NCBI RefSeq assembly: GCF_015565955.1
Contig: NZ_CP064760.1
Location: forward strand, 2,976,001 to 3,040,000
Source: Microbacterium schleiferi
Lineage (GTDB): Bacteria > Actinomycetota > Actinomycetes > Actinomycetales > Microbacteriaceae
Direction of reading: 5' to 3'
Length of the DNA stretch: 64,000 bases
A model generated the notes under the pieces. That model was not told the DNA's origin. It was given only the letters and a program-made list of their open reading frames with translations, and ran no database searches. Positions within the stretch are counted from its first letter, which is position 1. Every line of letters begins with the position of its first letter. Below, in pieces: positions 56,050-64,000 of the stretch. The translations under genes and the position numbers were made by a program.

Positions 56050-56498
56050 CGACCACCGTTGCGTTCGCCGATCTGCACACCCTCGTGGGTACCGACCTCG
56101 GGTACTCCGACTGGTTCGAGATCACGCAGGACCGCATCAACACGTTCGCGGATGCCACTGATGACCAGCAGTGGATTCACGTCGACCCGGAACGGGCGAA
56201 GGATGGTCCGTTCGGCGGCCCGATCGCGCACGGCTTCCTCACGCTCTCGCTGTTCATCCCCATGTGGGTCGATCTGCTGGACGTTCAGGGGGCCGGCACC
56301 AAGGTCAACTACGGTCTCGACAAGGTGCGTTTCGTCTCTCCGGTTCCCGCCGGCTCCCGGGTCCGCCTGACCGCCACGATCGCCGAGGTGACCGAGGTCG
56401 GCGGCGGCATCCAGCTCGTCGTCGACGGAACGATCGAGATCGAGGGTGGCACCAAGCCTGCCGTCGCGCTGCGGAGCCTGCAGCGCCTCTACGCCTGA
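56046..56498 (+). CDS. couM: MaoC-family enoyl-CoA hydratase, CouM-like
   Basis: The 150-residue hot-dog-fold protein has the MaoC hydratase active site D-x4-H in FADATDDQQWIHVDPERA and the following FGGPIAHGFLTLSL. It should add water to the double bond of a coumaroyl- or feruloyl-CoA. The ATG overlaps the stop of the amidohydrolase (ATGA). Length is normal for the single-domain family. Confidence 0.88.
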   Translation: MTTTVAFADLHTLVGTDLGYSDWFEITQDRINTFADATDDQQWIHVDPERAKDGPFGGPIAHGFLTLSLFIPMWVDLLDVQGAGTKVNYGLDKVRFVSPVPAGSRVRLTATIAEVTEVGGGIQLVVDGTIEIEGGTKPAVALRSLQRLYA

Positions 56499-56499
56499 C

Positions 56500-56528
56500 C
56501 GGATGCGGGGACACGCTCCCCGCATCCG
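56500..56528 (+). terminator. Strong hairpin after the MaoC gene
   Basis: A perfect 12-bp stem (CGGATGCGGGGA at 56500-56511 with its complement at 56517-56528) closes a 5-base loop. No T tract follows, so it may pause or stabilise the message rather than fully terminate it. The ligase gene begins 50 bases further on. Confidence 0.6.
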
Positions 56529-56577
56529 CATCGACTGATTCACCGACGAATCCACCCCCTCGAAGAAGAGAACTCCG

Positions 56578-58101
56578 ATGCACAACCACGGCCTTGGCGC
56601 ATGGATGACCACCCGGCGCCAGAAGACTCCCGACAAAACCGCACTGATCTTCGACGGCCAGAGCACGACCTATCGTGAGCTGGCCGATGATACCGACCGC
56701 ATCTCCGCTGTGCTCGGCCGCCGCGGCATCGGGATCGGCGACCCGGTCGCCTTTCTCGGTGAGAACAGCCCCGAATTCCTGTCGGTCATGTTCGCGTGCG
56801 CGCAACTCGGTGCGATCTTCGTGCCCGTCAACACCCGACTTGCACCGCCCGAGGTGACCCACGTGCTCACGGACTCCGGAGCGCGCGCCCTCATCATCGA
56901 CCCGGCCCTGCACGAGCGGGCTGTTGACGGCATCGCCGCGGCGCACATCAGCCACGTGATCCCGACCGGTGAGGGCACGCCCGAGCGACCCGGACTCTCC
57001 CCGCTGCTGCGCGGCACACCGTTCGGGCACGCGGATGCCGCGGTGGGCCACAACGATCCGGCAGCGATCATCTACACCTCGGGCACGACCGGGAAGCCCA
57101 AGGGCGCTGTTCTCACGCACGGCAATCTGATCTGGACGGCGATCAACTGCGTCGTCGACTACGACGTGGTCTCGACCGATGTCGCCCTGATGATCTCTCC
57201 GTTGTTCCACGTTGCCGCGCTCGGGATGGGGGCGCTGCCGGTCCTGCTCAAGGGCGGGACGATGGTGCTTGAGAAGGGTTTCGAGCCGGGGCGGGCACTC
57301 GCTCTCATTCAGGAATATCGCGTGACGATGCTCAGCGGCGTTCCCACGACGTACCAGATGATGGCCGATCATCCCGACTGGGAGAGCGCCGACCTGTCGA
57401 GCCTCGCAAAGCTGACGTGCGGTGGCTCGGCCGTGCCGACTCGGATTCTCGATGCCTATGAAACGCGGGGGTTGTCGTTTTCACAGGGCTACGGAATGAC
57501 CGAGACTTCGCCCGGCGCGACGTCCCTCTCTCCCACGATGACGCGCGCGAAACAGGGCAGCGTCGGACTGCCCCATTTCTTCACCGAGATCCGCATCGCC
57601 GACGAGAACGGCGTCATGGTTCCCCGCGGTACGGTCGGCGAGATCGAGGTGTCTGGCCCCAACGTTTTCGCCGGTTACCTGAACCTCCCGGAAGCGACCG
57701 CGAAGGCGTTCACCGCCGACGGCTGGTTTCGCTCCGGCGACCTCGGCTACCTCGACCGTGACGGGTACCTCTACATCTCCGACCGGCTCAAGGACATGAT
57801 CATCTCGGGCGGCGAGAACATCTACCCGGCCGAGGTCGAGAATCACATTTCGAACATCGAGGGTGTCACCGGTGTCGGCGTCGTCGGCATCCCGGATGAC
57901 CAGTGGGGCGAAGTCCCCTGGGCGATCATCACGGTGAAGGATGGCGTCGAGCTCGACACCGAGACGGTCCGCGCCCACCTAGACCGTAAGCTCGCGCGCT
58001 ACAAGCTGCCCAAGAACGTCGTCGTCGTCGATGAGCTCCCCCGGACCGCGTCGGGGAAGATCCGCAAGGCAGACCTTCGCGCGCGGTTCGGCACCGGCTG
58101 A
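56578..58101 (+). CDS. couL: Acyl-CoA synthetase, CouL-like hydroxycinnamate:CoA ligase
   Basis: The 507-residue AMP-forming ligase activates a carboxylic acid with ATP and CoA. The P-loop YTSGTTGKPKG is at 166-176; further motifs are GYGMTETSP, GWFRSGDLGYLD and RTASGKIRK with the catalytic lysine. Position at the end of the couNOM-like run implies p-coumaroyl/feruloyl-CoA synthetase activity, the entry step; the sequence alone would only say medium/long-chain or aryl acyl-CoA ligase. AAGAAGAGAA lies before the ATG. Confidence 0.85.
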   Translation: MHNHGLGAWMTTRRQKTPDKTALIFDGQSTTYRELADDTDRISAVLGRRGIGIGDPVAFLGENSPEFLSVMFACAQLGAIFVPVNTRLAPPEVTHVLTDSGARALIIDPALHERAVDGIAAAHISHVIPTGEGTPERPGLSPLLRGTPFGHADAAVGHNDPAAIIYTSGTTGKPKGAVLTHGNLIWTAINCVVDYDVVSTDVALMISPLFHVAALGMGALPVLLKGGTMVLEKGFEPGRALALIQEYRVTMLSGVPTTYQMMADHPDWESADLSSLAKLTCGGSAVPTRILDAYETRGLSFSQGYGMTETSPGATSLSPTMTRAKQGSVGLPHFFTEIRIADENGVMVPRGTVGEIEVSGPNVFAGYLNLPEATAKAFTADGWFRSGDLGYLDRDGYLYISDRLKDMIISGGENIYPAEVENHISNIEGVTGVGVVGIPDDQWGEVPWAIITVKDGVELDTETVRAHLDRKLARYKLPKNVVVVDELPRTASGKIRKADLRARFGTG

Positions 58102-58120
58102 CGGTCTCATCGCCCGACGA

Positions 58121-58143
58121 ATACCTATGCGCTGAGGTATAGT
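58121..58143 (+). promoter_or_regulatory. Palindrome overlapping the -10 box of the MFS gene
   Basis: ATACCT (58121-58126) and AGGTAT (58135-58140) are inverted repeats 8 bases apart. The right arm overlaps the -10 box TATAGT (58138-58143), which lies 9 bases before ATG 58153. A repressor bound here would shut off the transporter gene; the sequence type is compatible with a GntR-like regulator, not the MarR site. Confidence 0.55.
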
Positions 58144-58152
58144 CCGAACTCT

Positions 58153-59364
58153 ATGGGCGATGACCGCGCACCGATGCCACACGCCCGCGTCGCCCTCGTC
58201 GTCGCGGTGTGTCTGGTCGCCGTCAATATGCGGCCCACGATCACCTCGGTCGGCCCGCTGCTGGAACAGATCGGTGCCGATACGGGGCTCGGACCGAGTG
58301 CCCTGGGCCTGCTGGCCTCCATTCCTCTGGCGACATGGGCGCTCGTCTCGCCGTTCGCCTCGGGCATGAGCCAGCGATTCGGGATGAGCCGCGTCGTGCT
58401 CGGGTCTCTGGCGTTGCTCACGGTGGGCACCCTCGTGCGCTCGGTGCCGGGCCCCGCGGCAAGCCTCTGGATCGGCACTGCGGTGATCGGCGTCGCGCTC
58501 GCGATCGCCAACGTGCTCATGCCCGCTGTCATCAAGCGCGAGTTCCCCGCGCGGGTCCCCGCGATGATGGCCGTCTACACCGCGCTGCTCGGCGGCGCGG
58601 GCGCAGTGGCATCCGGCGTTGCGGTGCCCGTGTCCGAGTGGGGCGCCGGAGTCACGGGCGCGGACGGATGGCGCCTGTCGCTGCTCATCACGGGCGGCAT
58701 CCTGCTTCCCGTGGCAATCGTGATCTGGCTCGTCGCGATGCGTGGGCGCCGGGACCAGGCAGCGCCCGCCGGCACAGCGGGGCAGTCGCGGGGCATTTGG
58801 AGAGACCGAACCGCGTGGGTCGTCGCCGCCTACATGGGATTCCAGTCAGCCACGTTCTACATCCTCGTGACCTGGCTGGCGACGATCGCCGTGTCCACCG
58901 GCCGCAGCGCGGTCACCGCGGGGATCGACGTCATGATCTATCAGATGGGCGCCTTGGTCGGCGCCGTCGCAGTGCCCATCGCGCTCCGGGGCGGCGCTGC
59001 CCGGTGGGTACCCGCCGTCCTCCCGGTGATCGCCCTGGTAGGACTGACCGGGCTCATCGCCGCTCCCGACGCGATCCTCGGTTGGGTCATCGTCCTCGGC
59101 CCCGCCTCGGGCGCCTCGCTCGGCGTCTCCCTCACTCTCATGGCCCAACGCGCCCGCGACCATCATGGTGCGAGCGCGCTCTCGGGCATGGCGCAGTCGG
59201 TCGGTTATCTCATGGCGGCGGCGGGTCCGGTGCTGTTCGGCGCGCTTCACAGCGCGACGGATGCGTGGCTGCTGCCGCTCCTGCTGGTCGTGGCGATCCT
59301 GATCGGCCAGGGCTGGGCGGGCCTTGCCGCAGGTCGCGAACGCTACGTCCTCGAGCCGCGCTGA
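58153..59364 (+). CDS. MFS transporter, CynX/NimT family
   Basis: The 403-residue major facilitator has 12 predicted helices, with VNMRPTITSVGPLL in the first helix region, the motif typical of CynX/NimT-type permeases (cyanate, 2-nitroimidazole and other small anions). The central loop is rich in Arg/Ala. By position it might be the aromatic-acid importer of the hydroxycinnamate cluster, but its own palindrome and family make that uncertain. Confidence 0.85.
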   Translation: MGDDRAPMPHARVALVVAVCLVAVNMRPTITSVGPLLEQIGADTGLGPSALGLLASIPLATWALVSPFASGMSQRFGMSRVVLGSLALLTVGTLVRSVPGPAASLWIGTAVIGVALAIANVLMPAVIKREFPARVPAMMAVYTALLGGAGAVASGVAVPVSEWGAGVTGADGWRLSLLITGGILLPVAIVIWLVAMRGRRDQAAPAGTAGQSRGIWRDRTAWVVAAYMGFQSATFYILVTWLATIAVSTGRSAVTAGIDVMIYQMGALVGAVAVPIALRGGAARWVPAVLPVIALVGLTGLIAAPDAILGWVIVLGPASGASLGVSLTLMAQRARDHHGASALSGMAQSVGYLMAAAGPVLFGALHSATDAWLLPLLLVVAILIGQGWAGLAAGRERYVLEPR

Positions 59365-59391
59365 GCGGACTCGAGGACGTAGCTCACCCGG

Positions 59392-60876
59392 TCAGAGCGG
59401 GTACTGGCCGGGCTCACGGCGCATCGTGATCCACCGGGTCTCGGTGAACGCGTCGATGTTGGCCTGGACGCCACCGTGGCGGGAGCCGGTGCCGGACGCA
59501 CCGGTGCCGCCGAACGGCGTGTTCGCCTCGTCGTTGACGGTCTGATCGTTGATGTGCACGATGCCCGTCGGGATCTGCTGCGCGAGGTCCCATCCGGCCA
59601 GAGCATCCTTGGTGACAATGCCCAGCGACAGGCCGTAGTCGGTCGCCGACGCGAGCGCGACAGCCTCCTCGTCGGTCGAGAACTTCACGACGGACGCAAC
59701 AGGCCCGAAGACCTCCTCGCAGTAGGCGGGGGCGTCGGCCGGGGTGTTAGCCAGAACGGTCGGACGGTAGAACAGGTCCTCGTAGGTCCCGCCAGCCCGA
59801 AGCTCGGCGCCACCTGCGACAGCATCCATCACGAGCGCGTGCACGCGATCACGCTGGACCTCATCGATGAGCGGCCCGAGGTGGACCTGGCCCGCGGCGG
59901 GATCGCCGACGTGCATCGACTCGGCCTTCGCAGCGAGCTTGTCGACATACTCGTCGAAGACGCTCTCGTGCACGATGTGCCGGCCGACGGTCATGCAGAT
60001 CTGCCCCTGGTGCAGGAACGAGCCCCACGTGGCGAGGTTCACCGCCTGATCGATGTCGGCGTCGTGCCGAATGATGAAGGCCGAGTTCCCACCGAGCTCG
60101 AGGTGCGCGCGCTTGAGGTTGCGGCCCGCCTGCTCACCGACAATGCGGCCAGCGCGCGTCGAACCCGTGAAAGCGATCACCCGGACGCGAGGATCTTCGA
60201 TCATCGCCTGACCGACATCCGCACCGCCCGGCACCAGCTGGAGGAGACCCTTGGGCAGCCCCGCCTCCTCGAAGATGCGAACGAAGGAGACACCGCCGGT
60301 GATCACGGTGCGGGGGTCCGGCTTGAGCAGGACGGCGTTGCCGAGCGCGAGAGCCGGGGCAACGGCACGGATGCCGAGGATCAGCGGCACGTTGAACGGT
60401 GAGATCACCCCGACCACCCCGACGGGCACCTGCTCGGTCATGGACAGGCGCGGCTCCTCACTGGAGAGCACTGCACCCTTGGGCGCCGAAGGCAACGCCG
60501 ATGCCTCGTAGCACTCGGCAGCCGTGACGTGAAGCGCGAAACCGGCAAGCGGCGGGATCGCGCCGACCTCGCGCACGTTCCAGCTGCCGACCTCGTCGGC
60601 GTACTGCTCCCAGAGCATGCCCGCCTTGCGCAGCACGGCCGCGCGCGCCGGATGCGGCATGGCCGCCCATTCCTTCTGCGCGGCAGCAGCCGATGCGGCA
60701 GCTCGCGCGACGTCCCCGGGGCCGGCCATGCCGACCGCGGCGAGGACCTCACCCGTAGCGGGCGCGATCGAGTCGATCTGGCCACCCTCCCCGGCCACCC
60801 ACTCGCCATCGAGGTAGATCTTGCCGGCGAAGACCGCCGGATCGATCAGAACGTCAGTGTCTTGCGTGATCGTCAT
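59392..60876 (-). CDS. Aromatic aldehyde (benzaldehyde/vanillin-type) dehydrogenase
   Basis: The 494-residue aldehyde dehydrogenase resembles benzaldehyde/vanillin dehydrogenases: HQGQICMTVGRHIVHESVFDEYV holds the catalytic cysteine, LELGGNSAF the glutamate, and the N-terminus carries PLAGFALHVTAAECYEASALP, as in that subgroup. It would oxidise aromatic aldehydes to benzoates, a fit with the aromatic cluster, though it is transcribed with the sugar genes upstream of it. ATG 60876 has GGAGG before it, and a tandem repeat lies further upstream. Confidence 0.87.
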   Translation of the reverse strand: MTITQDTDVLIDPAVFAGKIYLDGEWVAGEGGQIDSIAPATGEVLAAVGMAGPGDVARAAASAAAAQKEWAAMPHPARAAVLRKAGMLWEQYADEVGSWNVREVGAIPPLAGFALHVTAAECYEASALPSAPKGAVLSSEEPRLSMTEQVPVGVVGVISPFNVPLILGIRAVAPALALGNAVLLKPDPRTVITGGVSFVRIFEEAGLPKGLLQLVPGGADVGQAMIEDPRVRVIAFTGSTRAGRIVGEQAGRNLKRAHLELGGNSAFIIRHDADIDQAVNLATWGSFLHQGQICMTVGRHIVHESVFDEYVDKLAAKAESMHVGDPAAGQVHLGPLIDEVQRDRVHALVMDAVAGGAELRAGGTYEDLFYRPTVLANTPADAPAYCEEVFGPVASVVKFSTDEEAVALASATDYGLSLGIVTKDALAGWDLAQQIPTGIVHINDQTVNDEANTPFGGTGASGTGSRHGGVQANIDAFTETRWITMRREPGQYPL

Positions 60877-60887
60877 GGTTCCTCCGT

Positions 60888-60923
60888 GATTCGAGTGACG
60901 GTACTGATTCAAGTGACGGTACT
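60888..60923. repeat. Tandem 18-bp direct repeat
   Basis: Two head-to-tail copies of an 18-base unit, GATTCGAGTGACGGTACT and the same with one G-to-A change, fill 60888-60905 and 60906-60923. They lie 12 bases before the aldehyde dehydrogenase start, in the 69-base gap to the epimerase gene. Either a regulator binding pair or a recent local duplication. Confidence 0.7.
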
Positions 60924-60945
60924 CGGCGCCGTGCCGAGCATGACT

Positions 60946-61878
60946 TCAAGCGGGACGAATGATGCTGCCGGTGTCGCTCGCACCGCGAGCGAGCCGCTGA
61001 GCGCGACGCCCGACGCTGCTTGACGCCCATCCCGCACGAATGACTCGCATGGCATCTTCGGCCAGCGACCCCCCATCCGTGTAGGGCTCTCGCCAGATTG
61101 CCAGCATGTCGGCGACGACCTCGGGAAGGATCGAGCGCGAGAACGCCTCGACTCCCCACCGTCCTTCGTACCCGTCGTCGAGCGCGCCCTGAACGAGCCC
61201 GGGGATGTTGACGGCGCCGGTCGACAGCAGCCCTCGGCCCGATTGACCGAGCTCGAGGTACGCGAGCCGCGGCAAGGCGGTGCGGATCGCCTGCGCGGCA
61301 TCGGCCTCTTCGACGGCCATATGGAACGAATCGAGGTGGATGCGGAGGTGGTCGGAACCGCTGAGCTCCGCGTACTCCATCGCCTGCGCGGCGGTGTTCA
61401 CCATCGCCGTCTCGTAGCGGTTCACCACCTCGAAGGTCATCGTGATGCCATGCTCGTGAGCGTAGTCGGCGACCTTCCCCACGGATGTCGCGGAACGTTC
61501 GCGTGACGCGGCGTCGATCGGAGCCATCGGATGCCCGAACACACCGTAGGGGACACCGTTGAGCTGATCGCCGCCGAGCGCCGCCGTCGCATCGACCATG
61601 GCATACAGCGCCGCTTCTCCGGCACGACGTTCGTCAGCATCCGCCGACGACACATCGGCACCGGGCGCTTGCCCGGCGATCGGGATCGGAGTCAGCCCTG
61701 CGTCGTCGAATAGACGCCGCAGGGAGGCGAGGTCTGTTGCGGCGGGGTCGAACGGCGCCAGCACGATGCGCCGGTAGCCGGCTTCTGCCGCACGCCGGAG
61801 GGCCTGGGGCGTCAGCGGCGAGTCGGGCCCGTCGACCAGGGCGTTGATGTGGCAGCTGACGTCGAGATCCATGACCAT
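60946..61878 (-). CDS. Sugar phosphate isomerase/epimerase (xylose isomerase-like TIM barrel)
   Basis: The 310-residue TIM-barrel protein is of the AP-endonuclease-2/tagatose-3-epimerase type. Metal and substrate residues lie in FEVVNRYETAMVNT (Glu), HLDSFHM (Asp, His) and WGVEAFSR (Glu). Such enzymes epimerise keto-sugars at C3. It follows the sugar ABC transporter and SDR on the minus strand, so it should act on the imported sugar. ATG 61878 or 61872 could be the start. Confidence 0.87.
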   Translation of the reverse strand: MVMDLDVSCHINALVDGPDSPLTPQALRRAAEAGYRRIVLAPFDPAATDLASLRRLFDDAGLTPIPIAGQAPGADVSSADADERRAGEAALYAMVDATAALGGDQLNGVPYGVFGHPMAPIDAASRERSATSVGKVADYAHEHGITMTFEVVNRYETAMVNTAAQAMEYAELSGSDHLRIHLDSFHMAVEEADAAQAIRTALPRLAYLELGQSGRGLLSTGAVNIPGLVQGALDDGYEGRWGVEAFSRSILPEVVADMLAIWREPYTDGGSLAEDAMRVIRAGWASSSVGRRAQRLARGASDTGSIIRPA

Positions 61879-61882
61879 CGCT

Positions 61883-62652
61883 CTAGAAGGTGGGCAGCTC
61901 GAACCGCTGCTTGAAGGCCGAGTAGCCGTCGTCGACGTGGACGACGGTGCCGTTGATGACGTTGGCTTCGTCGGAGGCGAGGAATGCGACGACGTTCGCG
62001 ATCTCCTCCGGTTCGGTCATCTTGTTGCGCATCTGCTCGGAAGCGAAGAGGGACTTCAGCTCATCGGAGAACTGGTTGATGATGGCGGTTCCGACCCGTC
62101 CGGGGTGATCGCGACCGCACGGACGCCGTACTCAGCGAGCTCGTACGCGGCCGATCGGGTGAAGGAGATCACGGCGGCCTTCGCGGCGCTGTAGCTGAAG
62201 GCGAGCTCGGCGGCCTGCTCCCCGTAGATCGACGAGGTGGAGATGATGACTCCGCCGGTGCCCTGCTTCTTGAACTGACGGCCTGCCGCGAGGATGCCGT
62301 AGTAGACGCCGTCCTGGTCGACACGGATCATCGGGTGGTAGTCCACCGCGGGATCGTGATCCAGGAGGGGCTTGCCGCCGGCGATGCCGGCGTTGTTGAA
62401 GATGACATCGAGCTTGCCGAACGCGTCGACCGTGCTCTGCACCGCCGCCTCGACCTCTTCGAAGACGGAGACGTTGACACCGACGGCGACAGCCGAGCCC
62501 TCGGGCAGTGTGTCCACAACCTCCTGGGCGCGCTGAGCGTTGATGTCGGCGACGGCGACCTTGGCGCCCTCGGCGATGAACTTGTTGACCGTGGCCAGCC
62601 CGATACCGCTGGCGCCGCCGGTGATGAGGGCGACCTTGCCTGCCAAACGCAT
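61883..62652 (-). pseudogene. SDR sugar/polyol dehydrogenase, reading frame broken
   Basis: The gene encodes a classical SDR of about 256 residues: TGGASGIG near the N-terminus, NNAGIAGG, and YSAAK as active site. After VRAVAITP the frame is lost, and the rest (RVGTAIINQFSDELKSL, IANVVAFLASDEANVINGT, ending ELPTF) reads in another frame. One base added to the C4 stretch near 62101-62104 (complement) rejoins ITPGRVGTAI; 770 bases is one short of a multiple of three. It lies between transporter and epimerase genes, presumably oxidising the imported sugar or polyol. Confidence 0.82.
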
Positions 62653-62758
62653 GGTGATGTCTTTCTGTTGTCGTGGTGTGCGGCCCAGCCGCGAGAAGAA
62701 CGTGGTGCCGGTGGGGGCGGGGCCGCAGCGTTCCCGCCCCCACCGGGGTTTCAGTGGA

Positions 62759-63745
62759 TCAGCCGAGCTTGTCCGACGGGGTGATGTCGGCGGCGTTGGC
62801 CTTCGTGACGAGCGTCGTAGCGACCGCCTCGAAGTTCGAGCTCGGCATCGCGCCGCTGTCCAGGTAGGCGACGATGGCGTCAACGACCGATGCGTTGACC
62901 ATCGGCCAGGGCTGCTCGACCGTCGCGAGCATCGTGCCAGCCTCGATCGCGGCGAGCGCCTCGCTGGTGGCGTCGCAACCGGTGACGACGGCGGACGCGC
63001 CGGCCTCGGACACGGCCTGCACGGCGCCGAGTGCGGCGTCATCCCAGCCGACCCACACGGCGTCCAGCCCGTTGGGGTTGGCGGTCAGGTAGTCGGCGAC
63101 CAGGGCGAGCGCCTCGGTGCGACCCGTGGCGGGCGAGACGACCTGCTGGATCTCGCCGCCGGCGAGAGTCGCGCCTGCGGCCTCGACGGCCTCAGCTGCC
63201 AGGCCGGAGCGCATCCGGATGCCGGCGTGAGGGTCGTGGCCGATCACCATGATCGTCTTGCCCTCGAGGCCGCCGATCGCGTCGGAGATTGCGCCCATCG
63301 TCTGGTCGACGATGCCCTGCTGGTCGGCCGTGATGTTCAGCGCGAATGCGTCGTTGGGCTCCGTACCGGAGTCGACGGCGAACATGGGGACACCGGCGTC
63401 CTTGGCGGCCGTGGAGATCGAGGCGATCGACGCGATGTCGGTGAATCCGTCGAAGACGACGTCGGTACCCTGACCGATGGCGCTCTCAACGGCGGGGTTC
63501 ATCTTCTGGAAGTCGAAGTCACCCTGGATCATGGTCAGGTCCCAGCCGAGTTCTTCAGCAGTGGCCTCGACATCCTTGACCCACCATGCACCGATCGGCG
63601 TCTGGTTTCCGGAGGTGAAGGCGACGACGCGGGGAGGGTCGTTGCTGTCGCCTCCGCCGTTGTCTCCGCCGCCGGACGAACAGCCGGCGAGAGCGAGCGC
63701 CGTAACCGCGGTTGCGGCGGCGAATGCCTTGATGGAAGTACGCAC
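62759..63745 (-). CDS. Sugar ABC transporter substrate-binding lipoprotein (RbsB-like)
   Basis: The 328-residue periplasmic-binding-type protein has a lipoprotein signal (LALAGC, Cys22) and a Gly/Asp/Ser-rich linker, then a type I sugar-binding fold (FDFQKMNPAVESAIGQGTDVVF, VDSGTEPNDAF, VWVGWDDAALGAVQA). GTG 63745 is preferred to the ATG at 63766 because AAAGGAG stands eight bases before it, while nothing precedes the ATG. It delivers a sugar to the permease encoded just upstream. Confidence 0.9.
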   Translation of the reverse strand: MRTSIKAFAAATAVTALALAGCSSGGGDNGGGDSNDPPRVVAFTSGNQTPIGAWWVKDVEATAEELGWDLTMIQGDFDFQKMNPAVESAIGQGTDVVFDGFTDIASIASISTAAKDAGVPMFAVDSGTEPNDAFALNITADQQGIVDQTMGAISDAIGGLEGKTIMVIGHDPHAGIRMRSGLAAEAVEAAGATLAGGEIQQVVSPATGRTEALALVADYLTANPNGLDAVWVGWDDAALGAVQAVSEAGASAVVTGCDATSEALAAIEAGTMLATVEQPWPMVNASVVDAIVAYLDSGAMPSSNFEAVATTLVTKANAADITPSDKLG

Positions 63746-63862
63746 GTGTTTACTCCTTTGTGTCATTGCGTTTTCTCTTGTGCTTCCCCCGAAGGGGACC
63801 CGAGTCGGGACTCGGAGTCTGAGGGCGCGTAGGTCACGCGCCCGGGATCTCGAAGCGGTGCG

Positions 63863-64000
63863 TCACCGCTCGCGATGCTTGATGGACGACAGGGTCACCG
63901 CGGCGATGATGATGATGCCGGTCACGACCTGCTGGACGTATCCGTTGACGCCGAGGATGTTCAGGCCGTTGCTCATGACGCCGATGATGACGACGCCGAT
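63863..64000 (-). CDS. Sugar ABC transporter permease (RbsC-like), C-terminal fragment
   Basis: The last 45 residues of a ribose-type permease are present: MSNGLNILGVNGYVQQVV then a hydrophobic helix and SSIKHRER. The stop is at 63863-63865 and the start lies beyond the right edge. The sequence matches the C-terminus of RbsC-like proteins. It is the upstream partner of the binding protein in this operon. Confidence 0.9.
   Translation of the reverse strand: MGVVIIGVMSNGLNILGVNGYVQQVVTGIIIIAAVTLSSIKHRER

Noticed and set aside
1..64000. CRISPR arrays, tRNA/rRNA genes, insertion sequences, toxin-antitoxin or restriction systems
   Set aside because: Nothing with spaced direct repeats, cloverleaf sequence, transposase or such system genes was recognised on either strand. 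A tRNA scan could not be run.

Overview
High-GC actinobacterial chromosome segment. The codon use, the gene set (FbiC/FbiD/FGD coenzyme F420 genes, split YkoEDC thiamine ECF transporter, CgoX-type oxidase, glycine-tRNA ligase of the alpha2 type) and the many leaderless genes point to Microbacteriaceae, most likely Microbacterium or a close relative. This is inferred from protein character; no rRNA gene is present. No tRNA, rRNA, CRISPR array, insertion sequence or prophage was seen.

Layout. 1-12.7 kb: housekeeping and lipid/ester genes (NUDIX, UbiB-like kinase, two type-B carboxylesterases around an aldo/keto reductase, rlmN, enoyl-CoA hydratase with SDRs, an LssY-domain membrane protein). 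12.7-13 kb: two copies of a palindromic repeat. 13-16 kb: ykoE-ykoD-ykoC under a TPP riboswitch, divergent from a D-Ala-D-Ala carboxypeptidase. 17.4-21 kb: a hydroxyisobutyryl-CoA-hydrolase-like gene and an ABC-2 exporter. 21-26.5 kb: an overlapping operon fbiC, Baeyer-Villiger-type monooxygenase, fgd, fbiD for making and using F420. 26.5-30 kb: heme genes (hemD; cgoX with three small envelope proteins). 30-41 kb: DNA repair, an AfsR-like regulator, a Drr-type exporter, glyS, and TetR with an MMPL transporter. 41-49 kb: LLM oxidoreductase, lipoproteins, an enolase-superfamily racemase/MenC with its GNAT partner, a condensation-domain protein, purU and an aldehyde dehydrogenase. 49-59 kb: aromatic catabolism. 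This has an IclR regulator with pobA, then a MarR regulator facing an acyl-CoA dehydrogenase and a SDR-amidohydrolase-MaoC-CoA ligase run that matches the Rhodococcus couNOM/couL hydroxycinnamate pathway, whose product 4-hydroxybenzoate is the PobA substrate. 59-64 kb: a minus-strand sugar ABC transporter operon with SDR, epimerase and aldehyde dehydrogenase.

Two window-wide features matter to the reader. First, at least nine genes carry single-base losses (ten events), nearly all inside C or G runs of 4-6 bases. The common signature suggests under-called homopolymers in the assembly rather than real gene decay, so these genes are probably intact in the organism. Second, about nineteen genes have a -10 hexamer of the form NANNNT (mostly TANNNT) ending exactly 6 or 7 bases before the start codon with no Shine-Dalgarno sequence, which indicates leaderless transcription and fixes several start codons.

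The most unusual gene is fbiC: its CofG half is complete, but its CofH half has lost the whole CxxxCxxC iron-sulfur motif although the rest of that domain is well conserved.
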